This document shows, piece by piece, positions 48,616-58,675 of a stretch of 64,000 bases of DNA. The translations under genes were made by a program, and so were the position numbers. The stretch spans positions 124,001 to 188,000 of the forward strand of contig NZ_CVSZ01000035.1 of the NCBI RefSeq assembly GCF_001180325.1. Direction: 5' to 3'. Below the pieces are notes generated by a model. The model ran no database searches. It was not told the origin of the DNA and worked only from the letters and a program-made list of their open reading frames with translations. The stretch is from Prochlorococcus marinus. GTDB taxonomy: Bacteria > Cyanobacteriota > Cyanobacteriia > PCC-6307 > Cyanobiaceae. The first letter of the stretch is position 1, and each line of letters starts with the position of its first letter.

Positions 48616-49482
48616 TTAATTAATATAACGCATACTCAAATCAATCCAATTACTTTTGGTGATTGAAGAACTTGTTGAAATCAAATCAATACCTTTTATT
48701 AGATATTTACTAATTTCTTCAGGGTTAATTCCAGAAACTTCTATTATCAAATTTTTATTTACTTCTTTTTTTAAGCTATTCATTGATAAATCTCTTAATT
48801 CTTGAACGTTTTTTTTGATTATTTCAGGTCTCAGTTCATCCAATAAGACACTATCCGCTCCTGCTAATACTGCTTCTTTTGCCTGTTCGATATTCTCAGC
48901 TTCAATTATGATATGAGTGGTAAAAGGCGAATTTAGTCTAATTTTTTTTACTGCATTATTAAGATTATCTGTCCACGCAATGTGATTTTCTTTTATCATA
49001 GCTGCATCGTATAATCCCATTCTATGATTGACTCCACCTCCGCATTTGAATGCATATTTTTCAAATATTCTTAAGCCAGGAGTCGTTTTCCTAGTATCTG
49101 CTAATTTTATATTTGTACCTTCTAACTTATTTACAAGATTCTTTGTGTATGTTGATATTCCAGATAAATGCATTGCTATATTTAAGCTTATTCTTTCACT
49201 AGCTAGCAAACTTTTTGAAGGCCCATATATTTCTAAGAGTTTTTGATCTTTAACAAATTGATCTCCATCAGAGATATTAAATTTTGGACTGATTTTTAAA
49301 TCAATTTTTCTAAAAATTTCTTTTATAATTTCAACTCCGCAGAATATACCCTCTTCTTTTGCAATCCAATATGCATTACCATTCTTTTCTGTAATAGAGG
49401 AACTTGTAAGATCTCCCCTACCTATATCTTCATCGATCCAATTATCAATGATTTTACTTATTATGGGAGTATTTAAATCCAC
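48616..49482 (-). CDS. nadC: Nicotinate-nucleotide pyrophosphorylase (NadC)
   Basis: NadC makes NaMN from quinolinate and PRPP in NAD synthesis. The 288-residue protein has EDIGRGDLTSSSI, the block LADTRKTTPGLRIFEKYAFKCGGGVNHRMGLYDAAMIKENH (partly: TRKTTPGLRIFEKYA and HRMGLYDAAMIKENH), and IIIEAENIEQAKEA, all diagnostic. It lies 27 bases before argS and 82 bases after mnmE on the minus strand. Confidence 0.95.
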   Translation of the reverse strand: MDLNTPIISKIIDNWIDEDIGRGDLTSSSITEKNGNAYWIAKEEGIFCGVEIIKEIFRKIDLKISPKFNISDGDQFVKDQKLLEIYGPSKSLLASERISLNIAMHLSGISTYTKNLVNKLEGTNIKLADTRKTTPGLRIFEKYAFKCGGGVNHRMGLYDAAMIKENHIAWTDNLNNAVKKIRLNSPFTTHIIIEAENIEQAKEAVLAGADSVLLDELRPEIIKKNVQELRDLSMNSLKKEVNKNLIIEVSGINPEEISKYLIKGIDLISTSSSITKSNWIDLSMRYIN

Positions 49483-49564
49483 TAAACTAAGAAATAATTA
49501 ATTAATAAAAATTAAACTGAAGTTAGAGAATCAACTATATATCACTATGTAATTTAACTCAAAT

Positions 49565-50947
49565 TTATTTACCAATACAAAACTTAGAAAAAATATTATC
49601 TAGAAGTTCCTCTGTTAATTCTTGACCAGTTATTTTAGATAAGTTTTGAATTCCATCTCTCAGCTCAATTGATAACAAATCAAATGGCAATTTATTTTCA
49701 ATTATTTCATCAGTATCATTTAAATTAGATAAGCAAGCAGACAAATTTGTTAGATGTCTTTCGTTTAAAAATATATTGATATTTTCTACTTGTTTTAATC
49801 CGCATTTTTTTATAATTGTGTCTATTAATAATCTTTCACCATCATTATTCTTAATACTCATAAGAATTGTGTTTTTTAACTCATTTGAATTAATATTTTT
49901 GCAATCAATTAAATCTTTTTTATTGCCCAAAATAGTAATTAATTTTTCTTTGGGAATTTCTTGTATTATTTTTTTGTCTTCTTCATTAAATCCTTCTTCA
50001 AGACTATAAATATAAATTATAAAATCTGACTCTTTTATTTTCCCAAAACTTTTTTTAATTCCAATACTTTCAATTTGTTCATGAGTTTCTCTTATGCCAG
50101 CAGTATCAATTATTTTCATTGGAATATCATTAATAGTTAAATTAACTTCAATAACATCTCTAGTTGTACCAGGAATATTAGTTACGATTGCTTTCTCTTT
50201 TTTTGCAAGCAAATTTAATAAAGAGCTTTTGCCAACATTTGTTTTACCTATAAGCGCAATGGATATTCCATTGTGAATATATGAATTTCTTTTTGCATTT
50301 TCTATGAGTAATTCTATTTTTTCTTTGACTTTTTTAATGTTTTTTAGATATTTGGTGTAATCAAAATCTGTGAAGTCTTCTTCAAAATCAACTCTCGCTT
50401 CTATTTCGCAAAGTTGATTTATAAGGTCATTTTTAATATCATCAATTTTTTTCTTTATTTCTCCTTGAACCCCGCTAAAGGCTAACTCTGCTGATCTTGT
50501 ATTGCTTGCATTAATTAATTGATTAATCGACTCGGCTTGAGTAAGGTCTATTTTCCCATTAAGAAAAGCTCTTTGACTAAATTCTCCTGGGTTTGCAAGT
50601 CTAACTTGAGAATTACTAGATAATAATATCTTTAAAACTTTATTTACTATGATAATTCCGCCATGGCAATGAAGTTCAACTACATCCTCTCCTGTGAAGC
50701 TATTTGGGGATTTCATCACTAAAATTAAAACCTCATCTATAAATTTATTTTGTTTATTTTCCTGAATAAAACCACGAAAAACTCTATGTGATTCCCATGC
50801 ATATTTAGATTTAGTTTGAACAATCTTTTTGCAAGAATTTATTGCGTCTTTCCCTGATACTCTTATTATCGCAACTCCTCCCTTCCCAATACTTATAGCT
50901 GAAGCAATTGCGGCTATCGTATCTTCTGTAGTAACTATCGAATCCAT
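49565..50947 (-). CDS. mnmE: tRNA modification GTPase MnmE
   Basis: MnmE, with MnmG, adds groups to the wobble uridine U34. The 460-residue protein has an N-terminal folate-binding domain ([21 protein letters not shown], partly), the helical block, a G domain with the P-loop GKTNVGKS at 234-241 and DTAG, and the C-terminal CIGK carrying the essential Cys. It is divergent from DUF2062 by 66 bases. Confidence 0.96.
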   Translation of the reverse strand: MDSIVTTEDTIAAIASAISIGKGGVAIIRVSGKDAINSCKKIVQTKSKYAWESHRVFRGFIQENKQNKFIDEVLILVMKSPNSFTGEDVVELHCHGGIIIVNKVLKILLSSNSQVRLANPGEFSQRAFLNGKIDLTQAESINQLINASNTRSAELAFSGVQGEIKKKIDDIKNDLINQLCEIEARVDFEEDFTDFDYTKYLKNIKKVKEKIELLIENAKRNSYIHNGISIALIGKTNVGKSSLLNLLAKKEKAIVTNIPGTTRDVIEVNLTINDIPMKIIDTAGIRETHEQIESIGIKKSFGKIKESDFIIYIYSLEEGFNEEDKKIIQEIPKEKLITILGNKKDLIDCKNINSNELKNTILMSIKNNDGERLLIDTIIKKCGLKQVENINIFLNERHLTNLSACLSNLNDTDEIIENKLPFDLLSIELRDGIQNLSKITGQELTEELLDNIFSKFCIGK

Positions 50948-51013
50948 CTCTCGCTTTGTTATGGATAATTAAGTAAGATTATCAAGAATTTAATTTTGAA
51001 ATTTTCTTTCTGA

Positions 51014-51457
51014 ATGAGATTTAAAAGAGATATTACCTATAAGAAAATTCTATCATTATTTAGGAGTCAGAATGGAAGTCCTTTCTTTAATGCTAAAGGT
51101 TTAGCTATAGGGGTATTTAGTGGTTGCTTTCCATTTTTTGGTTTTCAGACTTTAATGGGAGTATTTTTTGCGAAAATAGCTAAGGGAAATATTGTTCTAG
51201 CTGCAATTGGTACCTGGATTAGCAACCCTTTTACTTATATTCCACTTTATTATTTTAACTATAAAGTTGGTTCGATTTTTTTAAATAATCCTTCTAATAA
51301 AATTCTTGAAAAAAGTTTAGTTATTGATGACTTATGGAAACAAGGTAGAATTTTTTCCTTAAAATTACTCTTAGGTTCATCTTGTGTAGGTATTTTATTA
51401 GCTTTGATTTGCGGCAGTATTGTTTTCTTTATCTACAAGATAAAAAGTAAAAGATAG
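51014..51457 (+). CDS. DUF2062 membrane protein
   Basis: A 147-residue membrane protein of the DUF2062 family with about three hydrophobic segments. Family features are AIGVFSGCFPFFGFQTLMGV and WISNPFTYIPLYYFNYKVG. The role of the family is not known. It is a single-gene unit, divergent from mnmE and convergent with the rel gene, 18 bases from its stop. Confidence 0.85.
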   Translation: MRFKRDITYKKILSLFRSQNGSPFFNAKGLAIGVFSGCFPFFGFQTLMGVFFAKIAKGNIVLAAIGTWISNPFTYIPLYYFNYKVGSIFLNNPSNKILEKSLVIDDLWKQGRIFSLKLLLGSSCVGILLALICGSIVFFIYKIKSKR

Positions 51458-51475
51458 ATTGATCTGATTTTCAAA

Positions 51476-53785
51476 TTAACTTTGTCCAACTCTGGCAATA
51501 TCTAAAACATCTGCCATTGATTTAATTTGTTCAATTGTTTTGTGAAGTTGATTATAACTTTCAAGACCTACACAAAGATTTATAACAGCTGGTTTACCAT
51601 AAGCAGTTTTAACATTGGCATCACTAACGTTTATACCTTTATCAGATAACCGCATAAGAATATCTTTAAGAACTCCAACTCGATCAATTACTTCTATTCG
51701 TAGCTGAATTGGAAACTTATTATCGCCAGTTTTATTATCTTGATTCCAACCGACAGGTAATCTTCTCTCTATTGGAATTGGTATTACATTTTCACAATCT
51801 TCCCTATGTATAGTTATCCCATGGTTGCCGAGCGATACAGTTCCGATAATATCCTCGCCTGGTAGTGGGGAACAGCATTTACCTATTCTGTAATCAAGAC
51901 CTTCTATCCCGGAAATTGGTGATTTAGCTGCTGTATTAGATTGATTAGTGGATAAATTATTATTACTTTTAAGAGATTTTGCTATTTCAGAGTCAGAATC
52001 ATTTTTTACATCTTCTGTCTGTAATTTTATTTCTTCTCTTAGTCTGTTTAATACTTGATGCAAAGTTAAACCACCAAAACCAAGAGATGCAAGAAGGTCT
52101 TCAGTAGTTTTTAAATTGCATCGATTTGCAACTTTATTCATGGCTTCACTAGAAAGTAATGCTTCAAAACCGTTTCTACCTACTTCTTTTTCAAGTAAAT
52201 CTCTACCTCTTTTAATCGTTTCATCACGATGGCTTTTCTTATACCATTGGCGAATTCTATTTTTAGCAGTTGGCGTAACTACAAAGTTCAGCCAATCCAA
52301 GCTTGGAGTAGCATTATTACTTGTCAAAATTTCTATGAAGTCACCATTTTGAAGTGCTGTAGATAATGGAGAAAGCTTTTCATTAATTCTTATTCCATTA
52401 CAGTGATTTCCAACTTCAGAATGGATTCTGTAGGCGAAATCTATCGCGGTAGATCCTTTCCTTAAACCAACAACATCTCCTTTTGGAGTGATTACAAATA
52501 CTTCTTCATCAAATAAATCTTCTTTAATTGAAGCTAAATAATCATTATGATCCCTTTCATTTCCTTCTTGTTGCCATTCTACTAATTGTCTTAGCCAATT
52601 AAATCTCTCGGCATTACTTTTAGCAGGAGAACCACCCTCTTTATATTGCCAATGAGCGGCAATACCATATTCAGCAATTTGATGCATCGAAGTAGTTCTA
52701 ATTTGAACTTCAATAGGTCGATGTCTTCCAATCACAGAAGTGTGTAAGGACTGATATCCATTGGGTTTTGGTAATCCTATATAGTCTTTAAATCTACCTG
52801 GAATTGGTTTGAAAGTATCATGAACAACTGCTAAAGCTCTGTAACAACTATCTGAATTGTCCACGATAATTCTTAGGGCCGCAACATCATAAATCTCGTG
52901 AAAATGCTTTTGTTGTCTTTCCATTTTGCTCCAGATGCCATAAAGATGTTTTGGCCTTCCTGTTATTTCAAAATTTTTCAAACCCGCTGAAATCAAGTTT
53001 TCCTTCATAAGATTCAAAGTTACTTTTAATCTTTTTTCTCTATCACTTCTTTTAACGGCGATTTGATCTTTAAGATCTAGATATTCTTTAGGCTCTAGGA
53101 ATTTAAAAGCTAAATCTTCTAATTCCCATTTAAATCTGTTTATTCCTAGTCGATTAGCTAATGGTGCATAAATCTCTCTTGTTTCTCTCGCTATTCTTAG
53201 TTTTTTCTCATCATTTAGCCATTCAATTGTTCTCATGTTATGAAGTCGATCTGCAAGTTTAACTAAGACAACTCTGATATCGCTGGCCATAGCCAAAAAC
53301 ATTTTCCTAAGATTTTCAGCTTGTGCTTCAGTCCTGTTGTTAAAGTGGATGCCGCCTAATTTTGTTACACCCTCTACAAGTATTTTTACTTCTAATCCAA
53401 AATTATTTTCTATTTCAGATAAATCAATGCCAGTATCTTCAACTACATCATGTAAAAGGCCTGCAGCAATAACAGATGAACTAGCACCTATTTCTTTAAG
53501 GAGATTTGCAACAGCAACGGGGTGGATAATGTATGGCTCGCCGCTCGCACGGAATTGTCCATCATGAGCTTTATAAGCAAGTTTAAAAGCCTTTACTATA
53601 AGGTTTTGATTCTCATCATTTTCTTTATTTGATTTTTCAAAATTATGAATATCTTTAAGAAGCCAATCGGGAATGTTTATTGGATAATTCAAAGATTCAC
53701 TTTCATATTTTTTATTTTCAGGCAAAATAGTTTTGGAAACTTCAACTTCGTTTTTTTCTTTTGAATTTGCAGCTGCCTCGGACAT
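51476..53785 (-). CDS. spoT: Bifunctional (p)ppGpp synthetase/hydrolase (Rel/SpoT)
   Basis: This enzyme sets the stringent-response level of (p)ppGpp. The 769-residue protein has an N-terminal HD hydrolase domain (His88, then HDVVEDT at His112-Asp113), a synthetase domain with RFKD at 331-334 (the RXKD form seen in bifunctional enzymes) and NGYQSLHTSV, a TGS domain (FVITPKGDVVGLRKGSTAIDF, partly) and a C-terminal ACT domain. Both catalytic sites look intact. It is divergent from the ABC gene by 54 bases. Confidence 0.96.
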   Translation of the reverse strand: MSEAAANSKEKNEVEVSKTILPENKKYESESLNYPINIPDWLLKDIHNFEKSNKENDENQNLIVKAFKLAYKAHDGQFRASGEPYIIHPVAVANLLKEIGASSSVIAAGLLHDVVEDTGIDLSEIENNFGLEVKILVEGVTKLGGIHFNNRTEAQAENLRKMFLAMASDIRVVLVKLADRLHNMRTIEWLNDEKKLRIARETREIYAPLANRLGINRFKWELEDLAFKFLEPKEYLDLKDQIAVKRSDREKRLKVTLNLMKENLISAGLKNFEITGRPKHLYGIWSKMERQQKHFHEIYDVAALRIIVDNSDSCYRALAVVHDTFKPIPGRFKDYIGLPKPNGYQSLHTSVIGRHRPIEVQIRTTSMHQIAEYGIAAHWQYKEGGSPAKSNAERFNWLRQLVEWQQEGNERDHNDYLASIKEDLFDEEVFVITPKGDVVGLRKGSTAIDFAYRIHSEVGNHCNGIRINEKLSPLSTALQNGDFIEILTSNNATPSLDWLNFVVTPTAKNRIRQWYKKSHRDETIKRGRDLLEKEVGRNGFEALLSSEAMNKVANRCNLKTTEDLLASLGFGGLTLHQVLNRLREEIKLQTEDVKNDSDSEIAKSLKSNNNLSTNQSNTAAKSPISGIEGLDYRIGKCCSPLPGEDIIGTVSLGNHGITIHREDCENVIPIPIERRLPVGWNQDNKTGDNKFPIQLRIEVIDRVGVLKDILMRLSDKGINVSDANVKTAYGKPAVINLCVGLESYNQLHKTIEQIKSMADVLDIARVGQS

Positions 53786-53839
53786 TTTATATTGCTTTAG
53801 ATGTATTTTATTTATGTCTAGAAAAATTTGCTATAAATC

Positions 53840-55438
53840 ATGGAAAAAAATAAAGAAAAAATTATTGTAGTTAAAAATCTTACTGTTAAATATGGTCTAA
53901 AACAGCAACCTATTATCAAAAATTTTAATTTGGAAATAGATAGTGGAGATCATTTAGCCATAATAGGACCTTCTGGATGTGGAAAGACCACTTTTGCAAA
54001 AACATTAGTAAATATATTGCCTGCAAAGGCCACTTCTAAAGGTTATCTATCGATTTCTAATGTAGATCCTAGGAAAATAAACAACAAAGATGCACAATTA
54101 TTTAGAAGAAAGAATTTTGGATTTATTTATCAAGACTCTATAAAAAAACTTAATCCGCTAATGAGAGTTGGGGATCATTTATATGAATTATTTAAAACAC
54201 ATGATCAAACTAAATCATCTTTAGCTATTAAAAAATTAGTAAGAGAAGTTTTTCAAAAAGTCGGAATTGAAGAAAGTAGACTTGATTCTTTCCCACATCA
54301 ATTTAGCGGCGGAATGAGACAGAGAGTTTCTATAGCAATGGCACTTGCTTTGAAACCTAAATTATTAATAGCTGATGAACCTACAACAAGCTTAGATACC
54401 AAAACAAGTTTTGAAATTATGCAAGAAATAATTCATCTATGTAATGAATTTGATACAACTTTAATTTTGATTAGTCATGATATTAATCTTGCAGCAAAGT
54501 GGTGTAAAAAAGTTGCAATAATTGAAAAGGGATCGATTGTTGAAAAAGGGAATATATTAGATATTTTCCAATCACCAAAATCAGATATTGGGAAAAAGTT
54601 AGTAAATGCTTCAAAAATAGTATTAGAACCAAATACTAAAAATAATGCTCGATGTGAGGTCGTTCTAGAGGTAAATAACCTAAGACATTGGTATAAATTA
54701 AATTCTTCAATTTTCATTAATAAATGGAATAAGGCTTTAAATGAAGTTAGTTTCAAGTTATATGAGAATGAGACTCTTGGAATAGTCGGTTCTTCAGGGA
54801 GTGGTAAAAGTACATTATGTAGGGCTTTAATTGGACTTCTTAAAGTAAGAGGTGGTGAAATCAAAATTTATGATAAAAATCATGCATCGAAGAAAAATAA
54901 ATCTTTTAAAAAGAACAATAAAGTGCAAATTATTTTTCAAGATCCTTTTTCAAGTTTGAATCCGAAAATGACAATTAAAAGTATTTTGGAAGATATATTT
55001 TTTATTCAAAAAATTTCAGATAAAAGAAAAATCGAAAAAGAAATAAGATTTATGTTAAGAAATTTAAATCTCCCCTTAAATAATGATTTTTTTAATTCTT
55101 ATCCTAACCAATTATCTGGTGGTCAATTGCAAAGAATTTCATTGGCCAGAGCGCTATTGTTGAAGCCAAAAATTTTAATTTGTGATGAGAGCGTAAATAT
55201 GTTGGATGCTTCAGTAAAAATAGAGATTCTTGAATTACTAAGAGTCTTTCAAGAAAAAATGAATTTAACGATTATTTTTATTACCCATGATTTAGGCATT
55301 GCTAAAAAATTTTGTAATAGGTTGCTAGTTATGAATAATGGAAAGATAGTTGATGAAGGAGAAAGTTCTACAATATTCACTAAAACTCAAAACCCGTATA
55401 CAAAATCGCTTCTAAATTCCTCTTTAAATCTCATTTAA
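53840..55438 (+). CDS. Double ABC ATPase of peptide/opine type (DppD-DppF fusion)
   Basis: One 532-residue protein with two ABC ATPase domains, resembling DppD and DppF of oligopeptide importers. Domain one: Walker A GPSGCGKT at 43-50, signature SGGMRQRVS from 155, and Walker B LLIADEP. Domain two: Walker A GSSGSGKST from 316, signature SGGQLQRIS from 425, Walker B ILICDES at about 445-450, with Ser after the catalytic Glu instead of Pro. No permease or binding protein is in the window, so it is an orphan here. The last 8 bases overlap rluD on the other strand. Confidence 0.85.
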   Translation: MEKNKEKIIVVKNLTVKYGLKQQPIIKNFNLEIDSGDHLAIIGPSGCGKTTFAKTLVNILPAKATSKGYLSISNVDPRKINNKDAQLFRRKNFGFIYQDSIKKLNPLMRVGDHLYELFKTHDQTKSSLAIKKLVREVFQKVGIEESRLDSFPHQFSGGMRQRVSIAMALALKPKLLIADEPTTSLDTKTSFEIMQEIIHLCNEFDTTLILISHDINLAAKWCKKVAIIEKGSIVEKGNILDIFQSPKSDIGKKLVNASKIVLEPNTKNNARCEVVLEVNNLRHWYKLNSSIFINKWNKALNEVSFKLYENETLGIVGSSGSGKSTLCRALIGLLKVRGGEIKIYDKNHASKKNKSFKKNNKVQIIFQDPFSSLNPKMTIKSILEDIFFIQKISDKRKIEKEIRFMLRNLNLPLNNDFFNSYPNQLSGGQLQRISLARALLLKPKILICDESVNMLDASVKIEILELLRVFQEKMNLTIIFITHDLGIAKKFCNRLLVMNNGKIVDEGESSTIFTKTQNPYTKSLLNSSLNLI

Positions 55439-56390
55439 CTTTAAGAACACTTAGTAATTTCTGAAAATCTAATGGTAATTCTGATTCAAATATCATTTCT
55501 TTACCATTTATTGGATGTATAAGTCCAAGCTTGATGGCGTGTAAAGCTTGGCCATCTAATTTACAGGGTAGTTTTTTACATCTTCCATATAATGGATCAC
55601 CAACAATTGGATGATTAATGTGAGCGCAATGAACTCTTATTTGATGCGTTCGCCCCGTATCTAGTTTGAAACTCATTAATGAGTAATTGCCAAATCTTTC
55701 TTCTAATTTCCAATAAGTACAGGCATACCTTCCTGAAGGTTCTTCAACTACTTTATATTTCAATCTATTTAATTTATCTCTGCCAATGTGTCCCACTATT
55801 TGGCCTTCTTCAGAATTCGGTGCTCCATGAATTACTGCAATATATTCGCGTGATGCTATTTTTTCTTTAATTTGTTTCTGGAGATTTACTAATGCCTCTT
55901 GGCTTTTTGCAACAACCATACATCCGGAGGTATCTTTATCTAATCTGTGAACAATACCAGGTCTTAGTTTCCCATTAATTCCAGGTAGATCTTTACAGTG
56001 AAAAAGTAATCCATTCACTAAAGTTCCAGATTTGTGTCCAGGGGCTGGATGAACAATTAGTCCTGATTGTTTATTAATTACTATGATGTGCTCGTCTTCA
56101 AAAAGGATATTTAAATCCATTTTTTCAGGTTTCAAATAAATAAGAGGTTCTGGAGGAGGCATCCATATTTGAATATTGTCGCCATTTTTTAATGGGGTCT
56201 TTGCTTTCGCAGTCTTATAGTTTACAAGTACTAAACCTGAATTTATAAAATGTTGAATTCTTGCTCTACTTTGTTCTGGCCTTTTACTTACCAACCATCT
56301 GTCTAGCCTCATAGGAAGAGGTAGCTCATAAATAATTTCTATAAGCTCACCTTCTCCAATGCCGAAAGAATTTTGATTATTTAATTCCAT
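55431..56390 (-). CDS. rluD: Ribosomal large subunit pseudouridine synthase D type (RluD)
   Basis: RluD makes pseudouridines in helix 69 of 23S rRNA. The 319-residue protein has an N-terminal S4-type RNA-binding region (MRLDRWLVSKRPEQSRARIQ, partly) and the catalytic block GIVHRLDKDTSGCMVVAK with the active Asp. Its start overlaps the rbgA stop by 10 bases. The RluC and RluD groups are hard to separate; the RluD assignment is favoured by the S4 domain and length. Confidence 0.9.
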   Translation of the reverse strand: MELNNQNSFGIGEGELIEIIYELPLPMRLDRWLVSKRPEQSRARIQHFINSGLVLVNYKTAKAKTPLKNGDNIQIWMPPPEPLIYLKPEKMDLNILFEDEHIIVINKQSGLIVHPAPGHKSGTLVNGLLFHCKDLPGINGKLRPGIVHRLDKDTSGCMVVAKSQEALVNLQKQIKEKIASREYIAVIHGAPNSEEGQIVGHIGRDKLNRLKYKVVEEPSGRYACTYWKLEERFGNYSLMSFKLDTGRTHQIRVHCAHINHPIVGDPLYGRCKKLPCKLDGQALHAIKLGLIHPINGKEMIFESELPLDFQKLLSVLKVK

Positions 56391-57253
56391 AGTGGGACTT
56401 CTAAAGCAATTTTACCCAGCATTTGATTTCTATAATCTTCCAATAACTTATGAGACATTCTCCTTTTATCACCTGAGGTATGTCTTGAAGCTGCTTCGTT
56501 GATCCAAGCAGAAGGACTCTTAAAGCCTTTTGTAATATCAACTCCATATCTATCAGATATTTGTTTAACTGAGATATTCGCATTCTTATCTTTGTTGAGA
56601 GTGGATATAATTTTGATAAACCCAATTGCGACACTCTCTATTTCATAAGCAGCTTCACCAATATCGTCACACAGTGCAAGATTAAGTGCTGATTTTTGAT
56701 CTTCTAAATTTGGAGGTATAACACCTGGAGCATCTAGCAGATCTATACCACTTTCTAATTTTATCCATCTTAAATTACGAGTCACTCCTGCTTTCCTAGC
56801 GCTATCTACAACTCTTTTTTTTGCAATTCTATTAATTAATGCTGACTTTCCTACGTTTGGGAAACCAAGTGTAAGGGCTCTAATTGGCCTAATTCGCATT
56901 CCTCTAGAGAGTCTTCTATCGTCGATTGACGACCTAGAATCTTTGGCTGACTTACAAATTTCTTTTATCCCTATTCCTCTTTTAGCATCACACCAGAGAG
57001 GATATTGATCTTTAGCATTAAACCATTTGTTCCAACTATTGATTGTATGAGGGGATATCATGTCTGATCTGTTAATAACAAGAATATGTTTTTTATTATT
57101 TATCCATTTATTTAAGTGTGGATGTCCTGTTGACAAAGGAATTCGTGCATCTCTAACTTCTATGACTAAATCTACTTTATTGATAACTTCAGATAATTTC
57201 TTTTCTGCTTTTGCGATATGGCCTGGGTACCATTGGATTTTGGGTATGTCCAC
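56381..57253 (-). CDS. rbgA: Ribosome assembly GTPase RbgA (YlqF)
   Basis: RbgA is a circularly permuted GTPase for late 50S assembly. In the 290-residue protein the order is permuted: NRSDM (G4) comes before GFPNVGKSALINR (G1), and then DAPGVIPP (G3). The start IQWYPGHIAKAEKKL, with the family WFPGHM-like pattern, is diagnostic. The pair rbgA-rluD overlaps by 10 bases, so both genes serve the 50S subunit. Confidence 0.93.
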   Translation of the reverse strand: MDIPKIQWYPGHIAKAEKKLSEVINKVDLVIEVRDARIPLSTGHPHLNKWINNKKHILVINRSDMISPHTINSWNKWFNAKDQYPLWCDAKRGIGIKEICKSAKDSRSSIDDRRLSRGMRIRPIRALTLGFPNVGKSALINRIAKKRVVDSARKAGVTRNLRWIKLESGIDLLDAPGVIPPNLEDQKSALNLALCDDIGEAAYEIESVAIGFIKIISTLNKDKNANISVKQISDRYGVDITKGFKSPSAWINEAASRHTSGDKRRMSHKLLEDYRNQMLGKIALEVPLWN

Positions 57254-57389
57254 TTCAATAAATCAAATAAAATTTTGTATTCCTTTTAGTTTTTATAAGT
57301 TTCTAAAGTATTTACTTCTAAATTTTAGTATAAATTTAATGACTAAAAATTTTTATAATCGTTAATTTTTAAAATTTATTAAGGCATAG

Positions 57390-57403
57390 GTAACAGTAAC
57401 TAC
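57390..57403 (+). promoter_or_regulatory. NtcA-type GTA-N8-TAC match upstream of pgk
   Basis: The bases GTA-ACAGTAAC-TAC match the NtcA consensus exactly, 62 bases upstream of the pgk ATG. The nearest -10-like element is TATAAAT near 57448, more than 40 bases further down, while NtcA activation usually has about 22. A match with only six fixed bases is common by chance in AT-rich DNA, so this is weak. Confidence 0.2.
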
Positions 57404-57465
57404 TTTTTAACCCAATAAGCCCAAATTAACGTTAGGGTCTTGAGATTATAAATATAGCTTGTTTA

Positions 57466-58674
57466 ATGTCAAAATTATCTCTTTCCAGTCTTGATAAGAC
57501 ACATTTAGAAGGAAAAAAAGTTCTTGTAAGAGTAGATTTTAATGTTCCATTAAATGAAGATGGTCAAATAACCGACGATACTCGTATTCGTGCAGCGATC
57601 CCAACTATCGAATATCTTATTAATCATTCCGCAAAAGTTATTTTAGCTGCTCATTTTGGTAGACCAAAGGGTCAGGTAAATGAAAAAATGAGATTAACTC
57701 CAGTAGCAGCAAGATTAAGTGAGTTGTTGGGGCAAAATGTTGCTCTTACTAATAGTTGTATTGGTGATGAAGCAGTTGCACAATCAAATAGCTTATCTAA
57801 TGGAGATGTTCTTTTACTTGAAAATGTTCGTTTTTTTGGTGAAGAGGAAAAGAACGATTTGGAGTTTGCTAAAAAATTAGCATCACATGCAGATATGTAT
57901 GTAAATGATGCTTTCGGTGCTGCTCATAGAGCGCATGCTTCAACTCAGGGTGTTACAAATTATTTAAGTCCCTCAGTAGCTGGATTCCTTTTAGAAAAAG
58001 AATTGAAATACCTACAAGGAGCTGTAGATTCCCCAAATCGTCCATTGGCAGCAATAGTTGGAGGATCAAAGGTTAGTAGCAAAATAGGAGTACTTGATTC
58101 TTTACTAGATAAGTGTGACAAAATCATGATTGGTGGAGGTATGATTTTCACTTTTTATAAAGCTAGAGGTTTAGATGTCGGAAAGAGCCTTGTAGAAGAA
58201 GATAAACTCGAGCTTGCTAAAGATTTAGAAGCAAAAGCAAAAGCAAAAGGAGTAGAGTTACTATTACCCACTGATGTTGTTTTAGCTGATGAATTTTCTC
58301 CTGACGCCAATAGTAAAATATCTCAAATTGATGCAATTAGTGGGAATTGGATGGGTTTAGATATTGGTCCAGATTCCATTAAAGTTTTTCAGAATGCTCT
58401 TGCAGAATGTAAGACAATTATTTGGAATGGTCCAATGGGAGTTTTTGAATTTGATAAATTTGCAGATGGTACAAATGCAATAGCTACGACCCTTGCGGAC
58501 TTAAGTGCTTTTTCTGAAGTTTGTACAATAATTGGTGGTGGAGATTCAGTTGCAGCAGTTGAAAAAGCAGGATTAGCTGAGAAAATGTCTCATATATCTA
58601 CTGGAGGTGGGGCTAGTTTGGAACTTTTAGAAGGTAAAACTTTACCAGGTGTGGCTGCTTTAAACGACGTTTAG
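57466..58674 (+). CDS. pgk: Phosphoglycerate kinase (Pgk)
   Basis: Pgk moves phosphate between 1,3-bisphosphoglycerate and ATP in the Calvin cycle and glycolysis. The 402-residue protein has the start [20 protein letters not shown], the block [12 protein letters not shown] and the C-terminal [14 protein letters not shown]. It has the widest 5' gap in the window (212 bases), which seems to hold its own promoter with TATAAATATAG about 15 bases before the ATG. The stop is 1 base from the convergent hypothetical gene. Confidence 0.97.
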   Translation: MSKLSLSSLDKTHLEGKKVLVRVDFNVPLNEDGQITDDTRIRAAIPTIEYLINHSAKVILAAHFGRPKGQVNEKMRLTPVAARLSELLGQNVALTNSCIGDEAVAQSNSLSNGDVLLLENVRFFGEEEKNDLEFAKKLASHADMYVNDAFGAAHRAHASTQGVTNYLSPSVAGFLLEKELKYLQGAVDSPNRPLAAIVGGSKVSSKIGVLDSLLDKCDKIMIGGGMIFTFYKARGLDVGKSLVEEDKLELAKDLEAKAKAKGVELLLPTDVVLADEFSPDANSKISQIDAISGNWMGLDIGPDSIKVFQNALAECKTIIWNGPMGVFEFDKFADGTNAIATTLADLSAFSEVCTIIGGGDSVAAVEKAGLAEKMSHISTGGGASLELLEGKTLPGVAALNDV

Positions 58675-58675
58675 G

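Noticed and set aside
54475-54864. 129-residue frame on the minus strand inside the double ABC gene
   Set aside because: The plus-strand ABC protein has full motifs here; the reverse frame shows no family feature.
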